64,000 bases of DNA from Stentor roeselii (GCA_006503475.1 RSEH01000057.1:1-64000); one strand, 5' to 3'. Shown: positions 1 to 10,363, counted from the first letter of the stretch. Numbers and translations: made by a program. Notes: generated by a model from the sequence alone, not told the origin.

Positions 1-1008
1 GAAGATATCCAATTACTGGTAACAGGTAATAATGACGGCCATGCTCAAGTTGTGAGTATGCAAACAATGATACTTCTTAATAGTTTTAAAATACATTCCG
101 AAAGGATAGATTCTATTGCCTTTTGTAGAATTGATCAAATATTCGCTTCTGCATCTAATGATAGCACTATTAAACTATGGAAAGCCCTTCCCCACAAACT
201 TTTGAGAGTACTCAATCCAATATTTCCAATTAATTGTTTATTATTTTCAAATACAAAAATTATTTCTTGTGGTTTAAGTTCTCAAATAGAAGTGTATGAT
301 ATTCATGAAGAAGAAGTATTTGCTAATCCATCTAAAAGATTTTATATTAATAGCTTGGCAATTTCAGTTAAACTTGAAATTATAGCCTATGGTTCTGACA
401 GACTAAGCACTTTTTCTTTGAAATTAATGAGAGAGATCTGTGATCGGTCATTTGGTTTTGCAATATTAAGTTTGACATTTAAAGGCATGCATATCTTATG
501 CGGAACAGAAGTTGGAAATATTTATTTACTTGATTCTGAAAGATTAACAGTTAAGAAACTATTTAATTTCGGGTGGGCTCAGATATATTTTCTTAGAGTG
601 ACTAATGATTGGAAAGTTTTAGCTTATTCAACTGAGAATAAATTAATTTTGCAAGATATTAGGTGTGCAAAACAAATAAAAACTCATAATGAGATGGCTG
701 AGGCAGGGCAGTTTAAGGCAAACTATTTCGTGTTTGTTGATAGGAAATGGAATGTTTATGTAATTGAAAATTTTGAAACAATATCTAAGATTGGTTTTTT
801 TCAATCGTATCTGTGTTTTTGGTTAAAGTCTAGAGATAAAATTATTATGAAAGATGAATTTTCTAGATTTATTCTCAAAGATATAAATAATGATGAAGAT
901 AAACTGTATGTCAGTAGATTGAAAGAAATCAAAAATGAAAAAGATCGTATAATTTCTAAGGATGTTTTGATTTTATCAATACTCGATTTCACTGGTTTCA
1001 TTAATTAG
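1..1008 (+). CDS. WD40-repeat protein, 3' part only
   Basis: The frame is open from base 1, so the gene enters from outside the window; the first ATG inside it is not a believable start. About 335 residues are visible, ending in TAG. WD40-like blades are recognisable: a GNNDGHAQV stretch at the window edge, then SASNDSTIKLW near residue 45 (a classic D-x-x-I-K-L-W strand), then more diverged blades such as GTEVGNIYLLD. Later blades lack the WD dipeptide. The C-terminal half is clearly homologous to the WD40 gene at 44414-46569: both have KLE-x-IAY, G-x-IYLLD, an AYS-x-x-NK strand and the same C-terminal layout. WD40 propellers are scaffolds; nothing here shows the partner. It abuts an AT-rich, gene-poor stretch, like its paralog. 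Confidence 0.8.
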   Translation, partial: EDIQLLVTGNNDGHAQVVSMQTMILLNSFKIHSERIDSIAFCRIDQIFASASNDSTIKLWKALPHKLLRVLNPIFPINCLLFSNTKIISCGLSSQIEVYDIHEEEVFANPSKRFYINSLAISVKLEIIAYGSDRLSTFSLKLMREICDRSFGFAILSLTFKGMHILCGTEVGNIYLLDSERLTVKKLFNFGWAQIYFLRVTNDWKVLAYSTENKLILQDIRCAKQIKTHNEMAEAGQFKANYFVFVDRKWNVYVIENFETISKIGFFQSYLCFWLKSRDKIIMKDEFSRFILKDINNDEDKLYVSRLKEIKNEKDRIISKDVLILSILDFTGFIN

Positions 1009-1279
1009 CTAACTTTATTAGGTTTAATATGAATGATATTTCTAGGTTAGAAAGAATGATAAAATATAAATAATTACAGGTTTAATTATTTTTGGCTAGA
1101 TAAAGCTCAACTTATTCATTGAAAAATTTATAAACTAATATATAAGTTGATATAAATTTGGATTTGGCATGCACCTAAAATAATTCTAAAAATCCTAAAA
1201 CCATTCTGCTTATTTCATCATCTTATTGCCTAATCTTGATTTTCCATTCTAAATCAATCAATAAAACCTAATCTATTAA

Positions 1280-2605
1280 CTAGTTCCACCCTGTACCATC
1301 AATAAAACCTTCCACCAAGTTCTTCATAGCAACAGGTTGATTGTAAGGAGCAATATGCCCACAGTTGATAATCACAGCATAAGTTAGATTCTGATTTGAT
1401 TGAATATACCCCGCAACTTGATCTTCAACATTCCAAACAATTCTTTTCGCCTGCAAAAAGTTAGAAATTCCATTCCAAGCCAATCCATTGATCATATTCC
1501 AGACTCCAGGCGAATTGACACTGAAATCATCTTGACCTGCATAAAGTAAAACTTTTATTCCACTGTTTAAAATGAAGCTCAGTAAAGGTGAAGTAGAATT
1601 TACCAAGTCTTCGATATAGTATCCAAAAACTGTGTTGTTACAGTCAGTCCATGGGGTGGACCCAACATTCAGCATTTCTCGAGTTGTCTTCGAAGTGATC
1701 CAATTATCAAAATAAGTCTCATCATAATTATCAAATCCTCGAACATTCTCCGAATCAACTCCATTCGTGAAACTGCCAAAAAGTTGCTGAATACTTGAAA
1801 ATTGTGAAAAAGCTTGAGACAATTGACCTGAATTTATTTGATTTTTCATTAGATCTTGGTAATATTTCATGATACTTGCTTGGTTTAAATTAATCAAAGA
1901 GTTCGCAAGTGAGTAGCTGGCCCATGACTGGGATTGACTTACAGGATCAACCCAAGGTCCACCGATGCCGATTCCTTTTAAGTTGATATTAAATCCTGTT
2001 TTCAACGCATTTTGTTGTAAAATATTCCAGCCTAATCCAGTAGCCCAATGCCCAGCATAGCTATATCCAAACACATAAATATCTCTATTAAACCAGCCCG
2101 GGTACTTTTTCCCTAACTTGAACAAAAACCTATACAAATAAAAAGTAGCATCAATAGTATTATTCCTTTGGTCACTCTCCGAATTTGCAAAAGAAAATCC
2201 AGTCCCATAAGGAAAGTCAATAGAAAGAAGATGATAATTAGTACTCCAAGTGTAATTCAAGTCAGTTCTAACTGGTTCTTCATTATCTCTGACCAAGATG
2301 GGAGAAACACCCTGCCAAATCATTGTAAAGCTTCCTGAACACCCAGGTCCTCCTTCCAACCAAATAATTAAAGGGCGAGAGTCAGTGGCTATGCTGCTAT
2401 CAATTGACTCAAACAACCAGTAAAATAAAGATGAGCCTGTCAATGAGTTCATTGTGATGTGGCCTGCATAGCCAGTTACTCCAAGAAGGGACCAGGCTTT
2501 GTCTGTATCTGTTAATGACTCTGTTAATGACTCTGTTGATGAAAATTCTGAAGGAGATGAGAATGATGATGATAACTGGAGAAATAAGATTAAAGGTTGG
2601 AGCAT
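1280..2605 (-). CDS. serine carboxypeptidase, peptidase family S10
   Basis: 441 residues, usual family length. An N-terminal hydrophobic stretch (MLQPLILFLQL) fits a signal peptide, so a lysosomal/vacuolar or secreted enzyme is expected. Family landmarks in order: WLEGGPGCSG (oxyanion region, about 82-91), SIDFPYGTGFSF (about 128-139), the nucleophile elbow GYSYAG with Ser182, YAGQDDF with the likely catalytic Asp360, and CGHIAPYNQP with His417. The usual elbow is GESYAG, so Tyr replaces Glu; the usual NGGPGCSS becomes EGGPGCSG. All triad residues are present, so an active exopeptidase removing C-terminal residues is likely. The sequence after the signal peptide repeats TESLTESLTDTD, encoded by a short DNA repeat near 2505-2545. 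Ends in TAG. Confidence 0.93.
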   Translation of the reverse strand: MLQPLILFLQLSSSFSSPSEFSSTESLTESLTDTDKAWSLLGVTGYAGHITMNSLTGSSLFYWLFESIDSSIATDSRPLIIWLEGGPGCSGSFTMIWQGVSPILVRDNEEPVRTDLNYTWSTNYHLLSIDFPYGTGFSFANSESDQRNNTIDATFYLYRFLFKLGKKYPGWFNRDIYVFGYSYAGHWATGLGWNILQQNALKTGFNINLKGIGIGGPWVDPVSQSQSWASYSLANSLINLNQASIMKYYQDLMKNQINSGQLSQAFSQFSSIQQLFGSFTNGVDSENVRGFDNYDETYFDNWITSKTTREMLNVGSTPWTDCNNTVFGYYIEDLVNSTSPLLSFILNSGIKVLLYAGQDDFSVNSPGVWNMINGLAWNGISNFLQAKRIVWNVEDQVAGYIQSNQNLTYAVIINCGHIAPYNQPVAMKNLVEGFIDGTGWN

Positions 2606-3205
2606 TTATTAATGAAGGTGAATTTAATATGGGAGAGAATTTAGAGTGAAATTTTTTTTAGGGGTGAAGGGATCAGTGTAGTTTAGTTTCTAGAGTTCAT
2701 TTTGATTATATGATGATTGTAGAGATTTTAGGGTTTTAGGGTTTGGAAGGGTTTTTTTGGGATTTGGAAGATGCTGTTTTTTTAGAATGGTTTTAGTTGG
2801 GTTAGGGTTGAGTTTGCTGTGAAGGTTTGAGGGTAATTAAGGTTGATCTTGATTATGAAGGAAATAATGATTTTAATCAGACTGATTTATAATAGGATAA
2901 TTTTGATAGATATAGAGATATATAAAAGCAGATAGAATTTAACCTTTACAAGAGAGATCAATGCATCTTTCATAAGTTTAACACCTTATAAGAATTTAAA
3001 TAGTTTTAGATATGAAGATTTAACTTATTATTATTCTATTTAATTTTTGAAGGGAAGATTAACATCTTTATTCAATTCTAAATGCGAACTAAAAATATCT
3101 CGATATTTCATCATATATTTAATTCAATTAATTTAAAATTATTCACTAGTATCCAAATATTAGAACATAATTTGAGACAATATAAAGTTTTTATATTCTT
3201 ACTAT
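2606..3205. other. intergenic spacer between divergent genes
   Basis: About 600 bp without a convincing gene. The left 250 bp, upstream of the carboxypeptidase, are G+T-rich on the plus strand (C+A-rich on that gene's coding strand), with runs such as AGGGTTTTAGGGTTTGG. The right part is plain AT-rich. Presumably it holds the promoters of both neighbours; I see no defined regulatory motif. Confidence 0.5.
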
Positions 3206-3637
3206 GTGGAGATTGATGAAAATACAAACTTTATTAAACCAAACTGGGTGAAAGTATCCTTCCAATATCAACTAAACCAACCCAAGTTGAACCCTAATAA
3301 ATATTCCTTAAACCAAAGCTTTCCTATTATGAATCCAAAATACAGTGTCGATAGCGAGCTAGAAACAAAACTTCCTAAAATATCAAAAAGAAGACCAGTA
3401 TTCAAGAAAATCAATTTATCCCACTTCATCTTTCACGCAAACATCTCAGAAAATTCCAAATCCTTCAAGTCTTCCCTTGATCAAGTAAAAATCGATTTTC
3501 CTTCTCCAGCGAACAATAACCCAAGTCCATGCATGTCGCCAACCTGCAAACTTTTAGACAAGTACTTGAAAAGTCGTTCATCAGGGAGTCCTTCAATATC
3601 TCAATGCATGCGAAGACTATTCAAAGACCATAATTAA
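3206..3637 (+). CDS. small hypothetical protein, start uncertain
   Basis: An open frame of about 140 codons ending in TAA, 11 bp from the convergent DUF229 gene. The open frame begins just after a TGA at 3173-3175; the first in-frame ATG is only at 3329, which would give 102 residues. I could not find a 15-16 nt intron adding an upstream ATG. The product is basic and rich in Ser, Asn and Pro (for example SPANNNPSPCMSPTCKLL near the C-terminus), with no domain I recognise and no membrane segment. Base composition and codon use resemble neighbouring genes more than the flanking AT-rich DNA, so I keep it as a probable gene. A disordered protein is the most that can be said. Confidence 0.5.
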   Translation: MEIDENTNFIKPNWVKVSFQYQLNQPKLNPNKYSLNQSFPIMNPKYSVDSELETKLPKISKRRPVFKKINLSHFIFHANISENSKSFKSSLDQVKIDFPSPANNNPSPCMSPTCKLLDKYLKSRSSGSPSISQCMRRLFKDHN

Positions 3638-3648
3638 CTTAAAATTCC

Positions 3649-5538
3649 TTAAACCACATCAATCCAAGAAAAATGAACAACTTTGCAAAAAAACCTCTTC
3701 ATTCCCAACAAAACTGGAAATGATGGAAAAAATTCACTTTTCAATACATTTTCATCAAATCTTCTTTTTCTCGCGAAAAAAACCCAAAAATTAAAAACTT
3801 TGACTTTCGGCTGAAGACATTGACCAGCAAGTCTTCCCACCCACTCTTCATCTTCAATAAAAGGCACTTTCGCTGATTCAACCAACGAAACATTGCAAAT
3901 TTTTACCATTTTTTTCATTTTGAAAGTTTTGGCTAAGATCTCTGAGTTGACCATTTCAAGAACTGAGTTTAAAACATTGAAAATCAGTTTCGAGTCAAAT
4001 AAAGAGTGATTGACTTGAACTGGATTTAAGATTATGTAACTGCAGAACCAAGGAGGAATTCCTGCATTGTCGCAGGTTCTTGTTGATGGGATCAGGTCTT
4101 GGAATAGATTCAGGACTTTTATATTTGAAGGATTGTGTTCGCGTGATGATTGGTTTAAACCACTTTGCCATTCAGCTAGGTAGATCATTGTTTGTCTTAA
4201 GTCTGGCTTGCTGTTTAGTCTCCAGCTGTTTGTTTGGAGGGTTGAAATGTTGGATACTTGGGAGAGAAATGAACGATGGCCTAGGATGAAGGAGGCTGGA
4301 AGACGGTATTCTTGGATACTTTTTGTTTTACTCATGTGCTCGCCGTATCTCATTCCATGGTCTCCATTCAAAAAAACAACTAAATTATGACTTTCTCCAA
4401 ACTTCTCAACAAACCACTTCAAATAATCCTTCAAATCAACATCAATCGACTGAGCATGTTGCCCAGAGGCTTCATGTCCAGCCGTAAAATGATTATAAAC
4501 CCACAAGTCAACTTCCTGATACTGCAAGCAAAACTCTTGAGTATAATTCATAAGATAAGAATGAGACATTCTACTTCCCATGCATCTCTGTTCAAAAGTA
4601 TGAAACTTTTCAGGACTATACCTGCTATAAAGTCGATTAGCACAAAAGAAAGTAGCAACAACATGATCAACTTCAGGAGAACTTCCCAAAGCCTTAGGAA
4701 CATTGCTTGAACATCCGTCAGTTCCCCAAAGTGTCATAAACTTATTCTTTTTCATTATCTTCCAAAGAGCCGAGTCACCCAACACGTCTTTTTCAGGACC
4801 TGAGCCTTTTTGCCCTAAAGGCCCAAAAAGAAAAAACTGATTCCCAGCAGTGTCAGTTCCGACAATATTGTGAAGTTTAAAGTCAACTACCTCGAATTCA
4901 GGAATTTCTTGCAAAAATTTCACGGTTTCTTTCAGCTTTCGGTAAAAATGACGTCTTGAAAAACTGTCGACACTTATTAGAAGGATTAGCATTTTTTTAG
5001 AGGATTTTGAGAGAGACTTTAGTTTGTTGTAGGATGATTTTTTGAATCTTGGCTTTAGGTAACGTTCGGTTAGGGTTGAGGTTTTAGAGGAACTGCAGCT
5101 TCCTAGAGCGTATTCTACCCAGTCTTCGATTTCAACCTTTCCTAAGTACTTTTTTTTCTTTGTATGCATCCAGATATCTCTAGGTTGTGGCAGCTGTATT
5201 TCTTGATCAACAGGAAGAATATAATAAGGAGTTGAGTTCACCGGACAGTTTAATTCAAGTAAATTTTGGTCATAGTCTAGTTTCAGAGATTCTTCTGGAA
5301 TATGAGAAAACCTTTCAGTACAAGGTGGGTAGTAAAAATTAGGAAATTTATTCAGGCCTTCTTCTACAGAATAACCAAATATTCGAGGGACAGGTAAAGT
5401 AGATGAAAGATTTATTAAGATTTCAGTGTCTTCAATTTCGAGTCCTGGTGAAAGAACTGCAATGAATAAAAAAATGGTTATAAACTTTTGATTACTTGAA
5501 TCAAACTTTAAGTGAAATTTTGGATTATAGTCAGCCAT
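3649..5538 (-). CDS. DUF229 family membrane-anchored protein (alkaline-phosphatase-like fold)
   Basis: 629 residues. The N-terminus has a short cytoplasmic stretch and one hydrophobic segment (KFITIFLFIAVLSPGL, about 18-33), consistent with a signal anchor. The core matches DUF229, a family related to sulfatases and alkaline phosphatases: LILLISVDSFSRRHFYRKL (metal-site region), NIVGTDTAGNQ, LWGTDGC, an NHFTAGHEASGQH block and VVFLNGDHGMRYGE near residue 390, the usual metal-binding D-H-G. A luminal or extracellular hydrolase fold is likely; the substrate is unknown in the family generally. It lies 55 bp downstream of the glucosidase II alpha gene on the same strand and 11 bp from the convergent small gene. 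Confidence 0.85.
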   Translation of the reverse strand: MADYNPKFHLKFDSSNQKFITIFLFIAVLSPGLEIEDTEILINLSSTLPVPRIFGYSVEEGLNKFPNFYYPPCTERFSHIPEESLKLDYDQNLLELNCPVNSTPYYILPVDQEIQLPQPRDIWMHTKKKKYLGKVEIEDWVEYALGSCSSSKTSTLTERYLKPRFKKSSYNKLKSLSKSSKKMLILLISVDSFSRRHFYRKLKETVKFLQEIPEFEVVDFKLHNIVGTDTAGNQFFLFGPLGQKGSGPEKDVLGDSALWKIMKKNKFMTLWGTDGCSSNVPKALGSSPEVDHVVATFFCANRLYSRYSPEKFHTFEQRCMGSRMSHSYLMNYTQEFCLQYQEVDLWVYNHFTAGHEASGQHAQSIDVDLKDYLKWFVEKFGESHNLVVFLNGDHGMRYGEHMSKTKSIQEYRLPASFILGHRSFLSQVSNISTLQTNSWRLNSKPDLRQTMIYLAEWQSGLNQSSREHNPSNIKVLNLFQDLIPSTRTCDNAGIPPWFCSYIILNPVQVNHSLFDSKLIFNVLNSVLEMVNSEILAKTFKMKKMVKICNVSLVESAKVPFIEDEEWVGRLAGQCLQPKVKVFNFWVFFARKRRFDENVLKSEFFPSFPVLLGMKRFFCKVVHFSWIDVV

Positions 5539-5593
5539 TTTATAGGTAGTCAGTTAGAATCCGAGAGTTATGATTGAATAATCACCTAATTAT

Positions 5594-8293
5594 CTATTCA
5601 TAAATAAAAGTCAAAGTCCAATTTTCATTCATTTTCATCTTGCCAAGTTTGACAGTGACAACCATTCCATCAACATAAAATCCAACTTTTTCTTTGCCAC
5701 ATCCAGACTCAGCTACAATGCCAACAGGAATCTTTTTAAATCCAAGAACAGTAACTTTTTCGACAACATTTTCCAAGTTCCACTGATGAGTGACTAAAAA
5801 CTGTAGTTTATTATCAGCGAATTCAACTTTTCCAGTTAAAAACTCTCCTGCTTGGTACTTGAAAGTCTTTTGGTCATCAATGAAAACTCTTCCACTGGCC
5901 CTTCCGTCGTAGTCAAGAGCAAGAGTAATTGAATAAGGATCGTTTTTCATTAATGAACTGCTTCTTCTAGGACGGTCTTGCGTGAAGAGAGCAGAACCTC
6001 CTCTGATGAAGACTGGAATGAAGTTTCTTTGAAGTTGATAGTTGAAAAATCCAGTATTTTGAGATTCAGATAAGGTGTGGAAATCAAACCATCGGCCTTG
6101 TGGAAGGTAAACTTGCATAGTCTGCTGCTGAGCAGAATTAATTACAAACACCAAAAGTGAATCTCCCAACATATACCCCTTATCCAACTTTTCAACAGCC
6201 TTATCATCAGGGAACTCCATAAACAACGCTCTCATAATAGGTAATCCCTTCTCAGCATATTCATAAAACAACGTATAAAGATAAGGTAAAATCCTATATC
6301 TTTCCCTAAGAGCTTCTCTAGCAACATTCAAAGTTTCAGTTCCAAAGACCCAAGGTTCCCTTTTCGCCGTTTCAATATGAGCATGAGACCTAAAAAAAGG
6401 GCTAAACGCTGCAATTTGATACCACCTCTCAACAAGTTCAGCCGAAGGGTTAAAAAAAAATCCTCCAAGATCAGCTCCACAGAAGCTAATCCCTCCAATC
6501 GTGACAGCCAAGCACATAGGTACAGAAGCTTCCATGTGTTCCCATTTCGCCATATTATCTCCAGTCCAAATCGCTCCATATCTCTGACTTCCTGCATAAA
6601 AAGCTCTCGACAACACAAAAGGCCGATCTTGTGAATTTCTTTTAATAAGTCCTTCAAAAGTAGCTCTATGCATCATCATTCCATACAAATTATGAATCTC
6701 TCTATGTTCCACTCCATTCAAATGTAAATTATTCTTCGGCATTGTATTTTCCGGTCCTCCAAAAACAGCAGGTTCGTTCATATCATTCCAAATAAACAAG
6801 TTCAAAGCTGAATCTTTATAATTTTCAAGTGAAAACTGCTCAGCCCAGACATTTCGAGCTTCAGCTTTTAAATAATCAGGCCATGAGGAAGTCCCAGGCC
6901 AACAATGTGCTTCGTAATTGTTTCCATCGACGTTTTTCACATATAAGTCTATTTAAAACTTACCTTTGTTCTCAAAGATTTTATTAACATGGTACCCGCT
7001 GCGCTTACTCATATGAGGATCAACGATATTCACAAGTTTTCTTCCATGAGAAGCAAGATGGTTCAACATATCTTTCGGAGAAGGGAAACTGCTGTAGTCC
7101 CATAAAAAGTACTGACGATGAGGCGTGTGTTCAATGTCAAGCCAAAGAACGTCTACTGGAAGGTTATGGTCTTCGAAGCCTTGTTCGACTTCTAAAAGTT
7201 CTTTTTGGGTGTAGTAGTTCCAACGACATTGATGGTAGGATATTGCGAACATTGGTGGAAATAAAGCGGGACCTGTGAAAATTGTGAACTTTTGGACTAA
7301 GTCTATTGGAGTAAGGCCCAGGAATAAGTATAACTCGATCACTCCGGTCTCGGAAAACCAGTGAGTTCGCTTTGAAGGCTTTGAATCTCCTGTTAACCAA
7401 CCTAACTTGCTGGATGATGAACCGATGTCAACCCAGGTCTCTGATGGGTTGTTCCAGAAGAAACCTCCTTGCTTTGAAATCATAAATGGCACTGAACCGT
7501 ATAATGCCATTCGCTCGTTTAACTCGTATTCGAATACGTCGAGATTGTAAAGACGGTAAGGTTCATCATTTTCAGTATCCCTCAAAGCAAGCGAGTCAGC
7601 ATGTTCCGGTATTCCATAAACATTCTCAGTATTAACCCAAGTAACATCAATTCCAACACTACTAGGTCCAAAAACATTAGGATCCACAAAAGAGCTCCAC
7701 TTTTCTTCCCAAAGTTGAAAATCTCCATCCAAACAAGTAGAATCCTGAATAAACTCATCTTTCTTAACACAACTTTCATCTTTATTCCTAGTCCTTTCAA
7801 AATTCAATAAATTTCTATCATTGACAACATAAACCAAAACATCCTGCACAAATCCCTGAATATTAAAAGGTTTAAATGAAAGAACGTATTTAAACTGTCC
7901 TTGAGACCATTCAAGTCCATTTTGAAGTTTTTTTACATTCGGCAAGTACCTGAGAGCAGTTTTGTTGAAGACCAGGTCTGATTGGTCTGAATATCTTTTG
8001 CGTGAAGCGGCTTCTTCTTCGATTTGAACTGAAAGGATGTTGTTTTCAAGATGAGAAATTCTTGTCTTTAAATGAAAAGAAGGATTCGCTTCTGAACGAA
8101 GGTAAAACTGGACACCTGTTGGAGAGTCTGATATAGAGGATTCTAATACTGAGTACTGAACTTTTAAGGAAGACTGACGCGCTAATAAGCGACTTCGCTG
8201 GCAAAAACCCAGGTCTTTGCAGGTCTTGAACTCGTGACGCTTCACTGCCAAGCAGATCATCAGGAGAGAGAACAAAATCGCTGATTTCGCCAT
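5594..8293 (-). CDS. GANAB: glucosidase II alpha subunit (glycoside hydrolase family 31), two exons
   Basis: Exon 1 is 6964-8293 and exon 2 is 5594-6948, joined by a 15-nt intron at 6949-6963; the joined frame encodes 894 residues, close to animal glucosidase II alpha. Without the intron the frame stops at once, and splicing restores the expected ENK-D-LYVKNVDG junction. Signal peptide at the N-terminus (MAKSAILFSLLMICLAV). GH31 landmarks: DVLWLDIEHTPHRQYF, DPHMSKRSGY, WNDMNEPAVF with nucleophile Asp about 499, WTGDNMAKW with acid/base Asp about 574, and RSHAHIETAKREPW. In the ER it trims glucose from N-glycans during glycoprotein folding quality control. Ends in TAG. Confidence 0.96.
6949..6963 (-). 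other. 15-nt spliceosomal intron in the glucosidase II alpha gene
   Basis: On the minus strand GTAAGTTTTAAATAG sits between codons that are contiguous in the conserved GH31 protein. It has GTAAG at the 5' end, TAG at the 3' end and an in-frame stop. Length and sequence match the 15-nt introns known from Stentor and relatives, and the intron in the TBC1D20-like gene differs at one position. Confidence 0.95.
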
Positions 8294-8376
8294 TGTTTAT
8301 TTAAGAATGTTCTAAGATTAGGTCTGAGATTTGAACTGGTGAAGTTAATTGGATGATGAGGTGGAAATTTTATGAA

Positions 8377-8745
8377 AGATAAAAATACCTTGAAATAATA
8401 AAACTCTTCTCAAACCCTTAAAATCCTTTTCACCTTCACAAAACCCAAATCAATTTAGAAATAAAATTCAAGATAAAAATCCCTTAAAACAATAAAACTC
8501 TTCTCAAACCCTTAAAATCCTTTTCACCTTCACATTACCAAAATCTTAGAAATAAAATTCAAGATAAAAATCCCTTAAAACAATAAAACTCTTCTCAAAC
8601 CCTTAAACTCCTTTTCACCTTCACAAAACCCAAATCAATCATAAATAAAATTCAAGATAAAAATCCCTTAAAAACAAAAACCTTCTCAAACCCTTAAACT
8701 CCTCTTCACCTCCACAATCCCAAATACCTTAAAAATGATTCAATA
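8377..8745. repeat. about 92-bp tandem repeat, four copies plus a decayed fifth
   Basis: Units start at the AGATAAAAAT motif at 8377, 8471, 8562 and 8655, with a worn fifth start near 8743. Spacing is 94, 91, 93 and about 88 bp. Each unit carries CTTCTCAAACCCTTAAA followed by CCTTTTCACCTTCAC. Copies are alike but not identical. The array fills the spacer between glucosidase II alpha and eL32 and lies just downstream of eL32, so it may be transcribed as its 3' UTR. No coding potential seen. Confidence 0.9.
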
Positions 8746-8803
8746 TAAAACCCTCTAAAAATCCCTCCAAATCCCATAATTCAAGAACTAAAAAACTTAC
8801 TAA

Positions 8804-9205
8804 CTACTTCTTTTCTTCAGTTCTCACCCTGGCATTAGCATTGGTAACCCTGACTCCAAGTTGAGCAGCTCTTTCAACAAGTCTCTTCCTACTTCTTGCA
8901 CTGAGGTTATGTGCAAGTTCAGCGCAGTAGACCCTATTATGCATAAGCAGAACTTCCAAATCCTTATCATTGGTGACGAGGAACTTTCTGAATCCATTAG
9001 GCAGTAAAAACCTAGTCTTTCGGTCAGTTCCATAGCCGATCCCTGGTAAAGGCTTGTTTCCCCTGAACTTTCTCCTGATCCTACTGTCAATACCGTGAGG
9101 TTGTCTCCAACTGGGCTTGACTCTCATGAACTGGTCACTTTGGAAGCGGGTGAAGGTCTTCTTATGCTTTTTTACTTTCTTCAGTCTGTGAATCGGAGCG
9201 ACCAT
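8804..9205 (-). CDS. RPL32: 60S ribosomal protein eL32
   Basis: From the internal ATG at 9203-9205 the product is 133 residues, the normal eL32 length, starting MVAPIHRLKKVKKHKK. The conserved core is plain: WRQPHGIDSRIRRKFRG, GYGTDRKTRFLLPNGF and RKFLVTNDKDLEVLLMHN, then SRKRLVERAAQLGVRVTN and a charged tail. An in-frame ATG at 9233-9235 would add ten residues (MQPFSLANNS) not typical of eL32; I prefer the inner start but cannot exclude the outer one. It is a structural component of the large ribosomal subunit near the exit tunnel. No intron. Ends in TAG; the 92-bp repeat array lies just downstream. Confidence 0.96.
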   Translation of the reverse strand: MVAPIHRLKKVKKHKKTFTRFQSDQFMRVKPSWRQPHGIDSRIRRKFRGNKPLPGIGYGTDRKTRFLLPNGFRKFLVTNDKDLEVLLMHNRVYCAELAHNLSARSRKRLVERAAQLGVRVTNANARVRTEEKK

Positions 9206-9270
9206 AGAATTATTAGCCAATGAAAATGGTTGCAAGTTTGAGTAATTATTTATATTTAGAACTTTGGACT

Positions 9271-10239
9271 TCAGAGAGAAGGAAAAACTGATTTTTTTAA
9301 ATAGTTCGAGATTTTTAAATGGTTTTTCTTGGTTTTTAAGTAGTTTATCAGGTCTTCTTTGTCTTTTTGAATGATTTTCTCTCGGGAGTTTAAGGTTGAG
9401 AACTTTTCGATGATTGAATTGAAACTTTTACCTGCTGCTTTTGAGGAGGATGATTTGACACTTGTACTTCTTAGGCCTTGTTTCCAGTCTAGTGTTTTTT
9501 CAGGTTTTTTTAGAGGTTTTTTTTCGAATGACTTGAAAAAAACAGGAGTTTGGGGATTTGAGGGAAGATTTTCAGGAATCGGTTGAAAAACTTCTACTTT
9601 TGGTCCAAAAGTGCGAATTTTTTCAAGTTTCTTTTTCATAGAGTTGACTTTAATGGTTTCTTCCCAACTGTCTACAAGTGCGTTGAAGGCTTTTTGCCTT
9701 GCTTGGGTCCTTTCAAGGTACTCTTGTTGAAGAAGCTTTTGTGAGTCGTCAATCATTTTTTGACCTGTTTGTTTGTCGTTTTCAGCTTCTTGTCTTTTTT
9801 TCGCTTCTTTTTCCTGCATCTGTCGTAAAAGCTCATCTCGAAGTTTGAGGTTTTTTGCTTGATTACTTTGAGAAGGTGGAGGAAGAGGACTTGAGTAGTT
9901 TGGTTCAGTTGACTCGGCTTTTATGCGTTTTTTTAACTGGTTTTCTTTGATTTGGGCTTCGAGGACTAAAGAGTGGTGTCTTAAGGCTTGCTTTTTAAGG
10001 TTTTCTTCAGTCATCTGGCTGTTGATTCCTAGATTGTAAGAAAGAAAATCCTGCTGGATTCGGCTTCTTTCCTCGTTTAAGGACCTTTCGAGTGAGGTTA
10101 AGGTCTGCTTGTAGGCAAGGTCGAAGGTCTTTGATGATGGCAACTCTCTGAGACCTGCGTTGTTTAAAGTTTTAGATAACTTCGCGATTCGCAACTCTTG
10201 ACTAGTCATTGTTAAGAAAGAATTTGAATATTTTAGCAA
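9271..10239 (-). CDS. coiled-coil protein, member A of a paralogous pair
   Basis: 322 residues, highly charged, mostly helical. The central part (about 110-215) is coiled coil rich in Lys, Glu and Gln, including RDELLRQMQEKEAKKRQEAE. The tail SFNSIIEKFSTLNSREKI is followed by a basic KDLINYLKTKKNH-like helix. It is paralogous to the gene at 10949-11869: both have an L-x-x-QI-x-x-K helix, the REDLL/RDELL motif followed by an EKxAKKQ-type coil, an F-x3-L-x3-W-x3-x-K segment and an IIE(K/R)F C-terminal block. It is the only gene here that stops at TGA; TAA follows four codons later. I do not recognise the family; such layouts are common in axonemal and basal-body proteins, which is only an inference. 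Confidence 0.75.
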   Translation of the reverse strand: MLKYSNSFLTMTSQELRIAKLSKTLNNAGLRELPSSKTFDLAYKQTLTSLERSLNEERSRIQQDFLSYNLGINSQMTEENLKKQALRHHSLVLEAQIKENQLKKRIKAESTEPNYSSPLPPPSQSNQAKNLKLRDELLRQMQEKEAKKRQEAENDKQTGQKMIDDSQKLLQQEYLERTQARQKAFNALVDSWEETIKVNSMKKKLEKIRTFGPKVEVFQPIPENLPSNPQTPVFFKSFEKKPLKKPEKTLDWKQGLRSTSVKSSSSKAAGKSFNSIIEKFSTLNSREKIIQKDKEDLINYLKTKKNHLKISNYLKKSVFPSL

Positions 10240-10363
10240 ATATAGTTAAGGATTAGAATAATGATTTTTTTTAAAGGAATTAAGAAAGTTAAAATTTTCC
10301 AGTTGTTTTAAATGATAGAGAAATTTAAATACTTTAAAGAATTTCTTTTTCAAGTCTTTATAA

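Noticed and set aside
4080-4710. Plus-strand ORFs opposite the DUF229 gene
   Set aside because: Antisense shadows of a conserved gene; no independent features.
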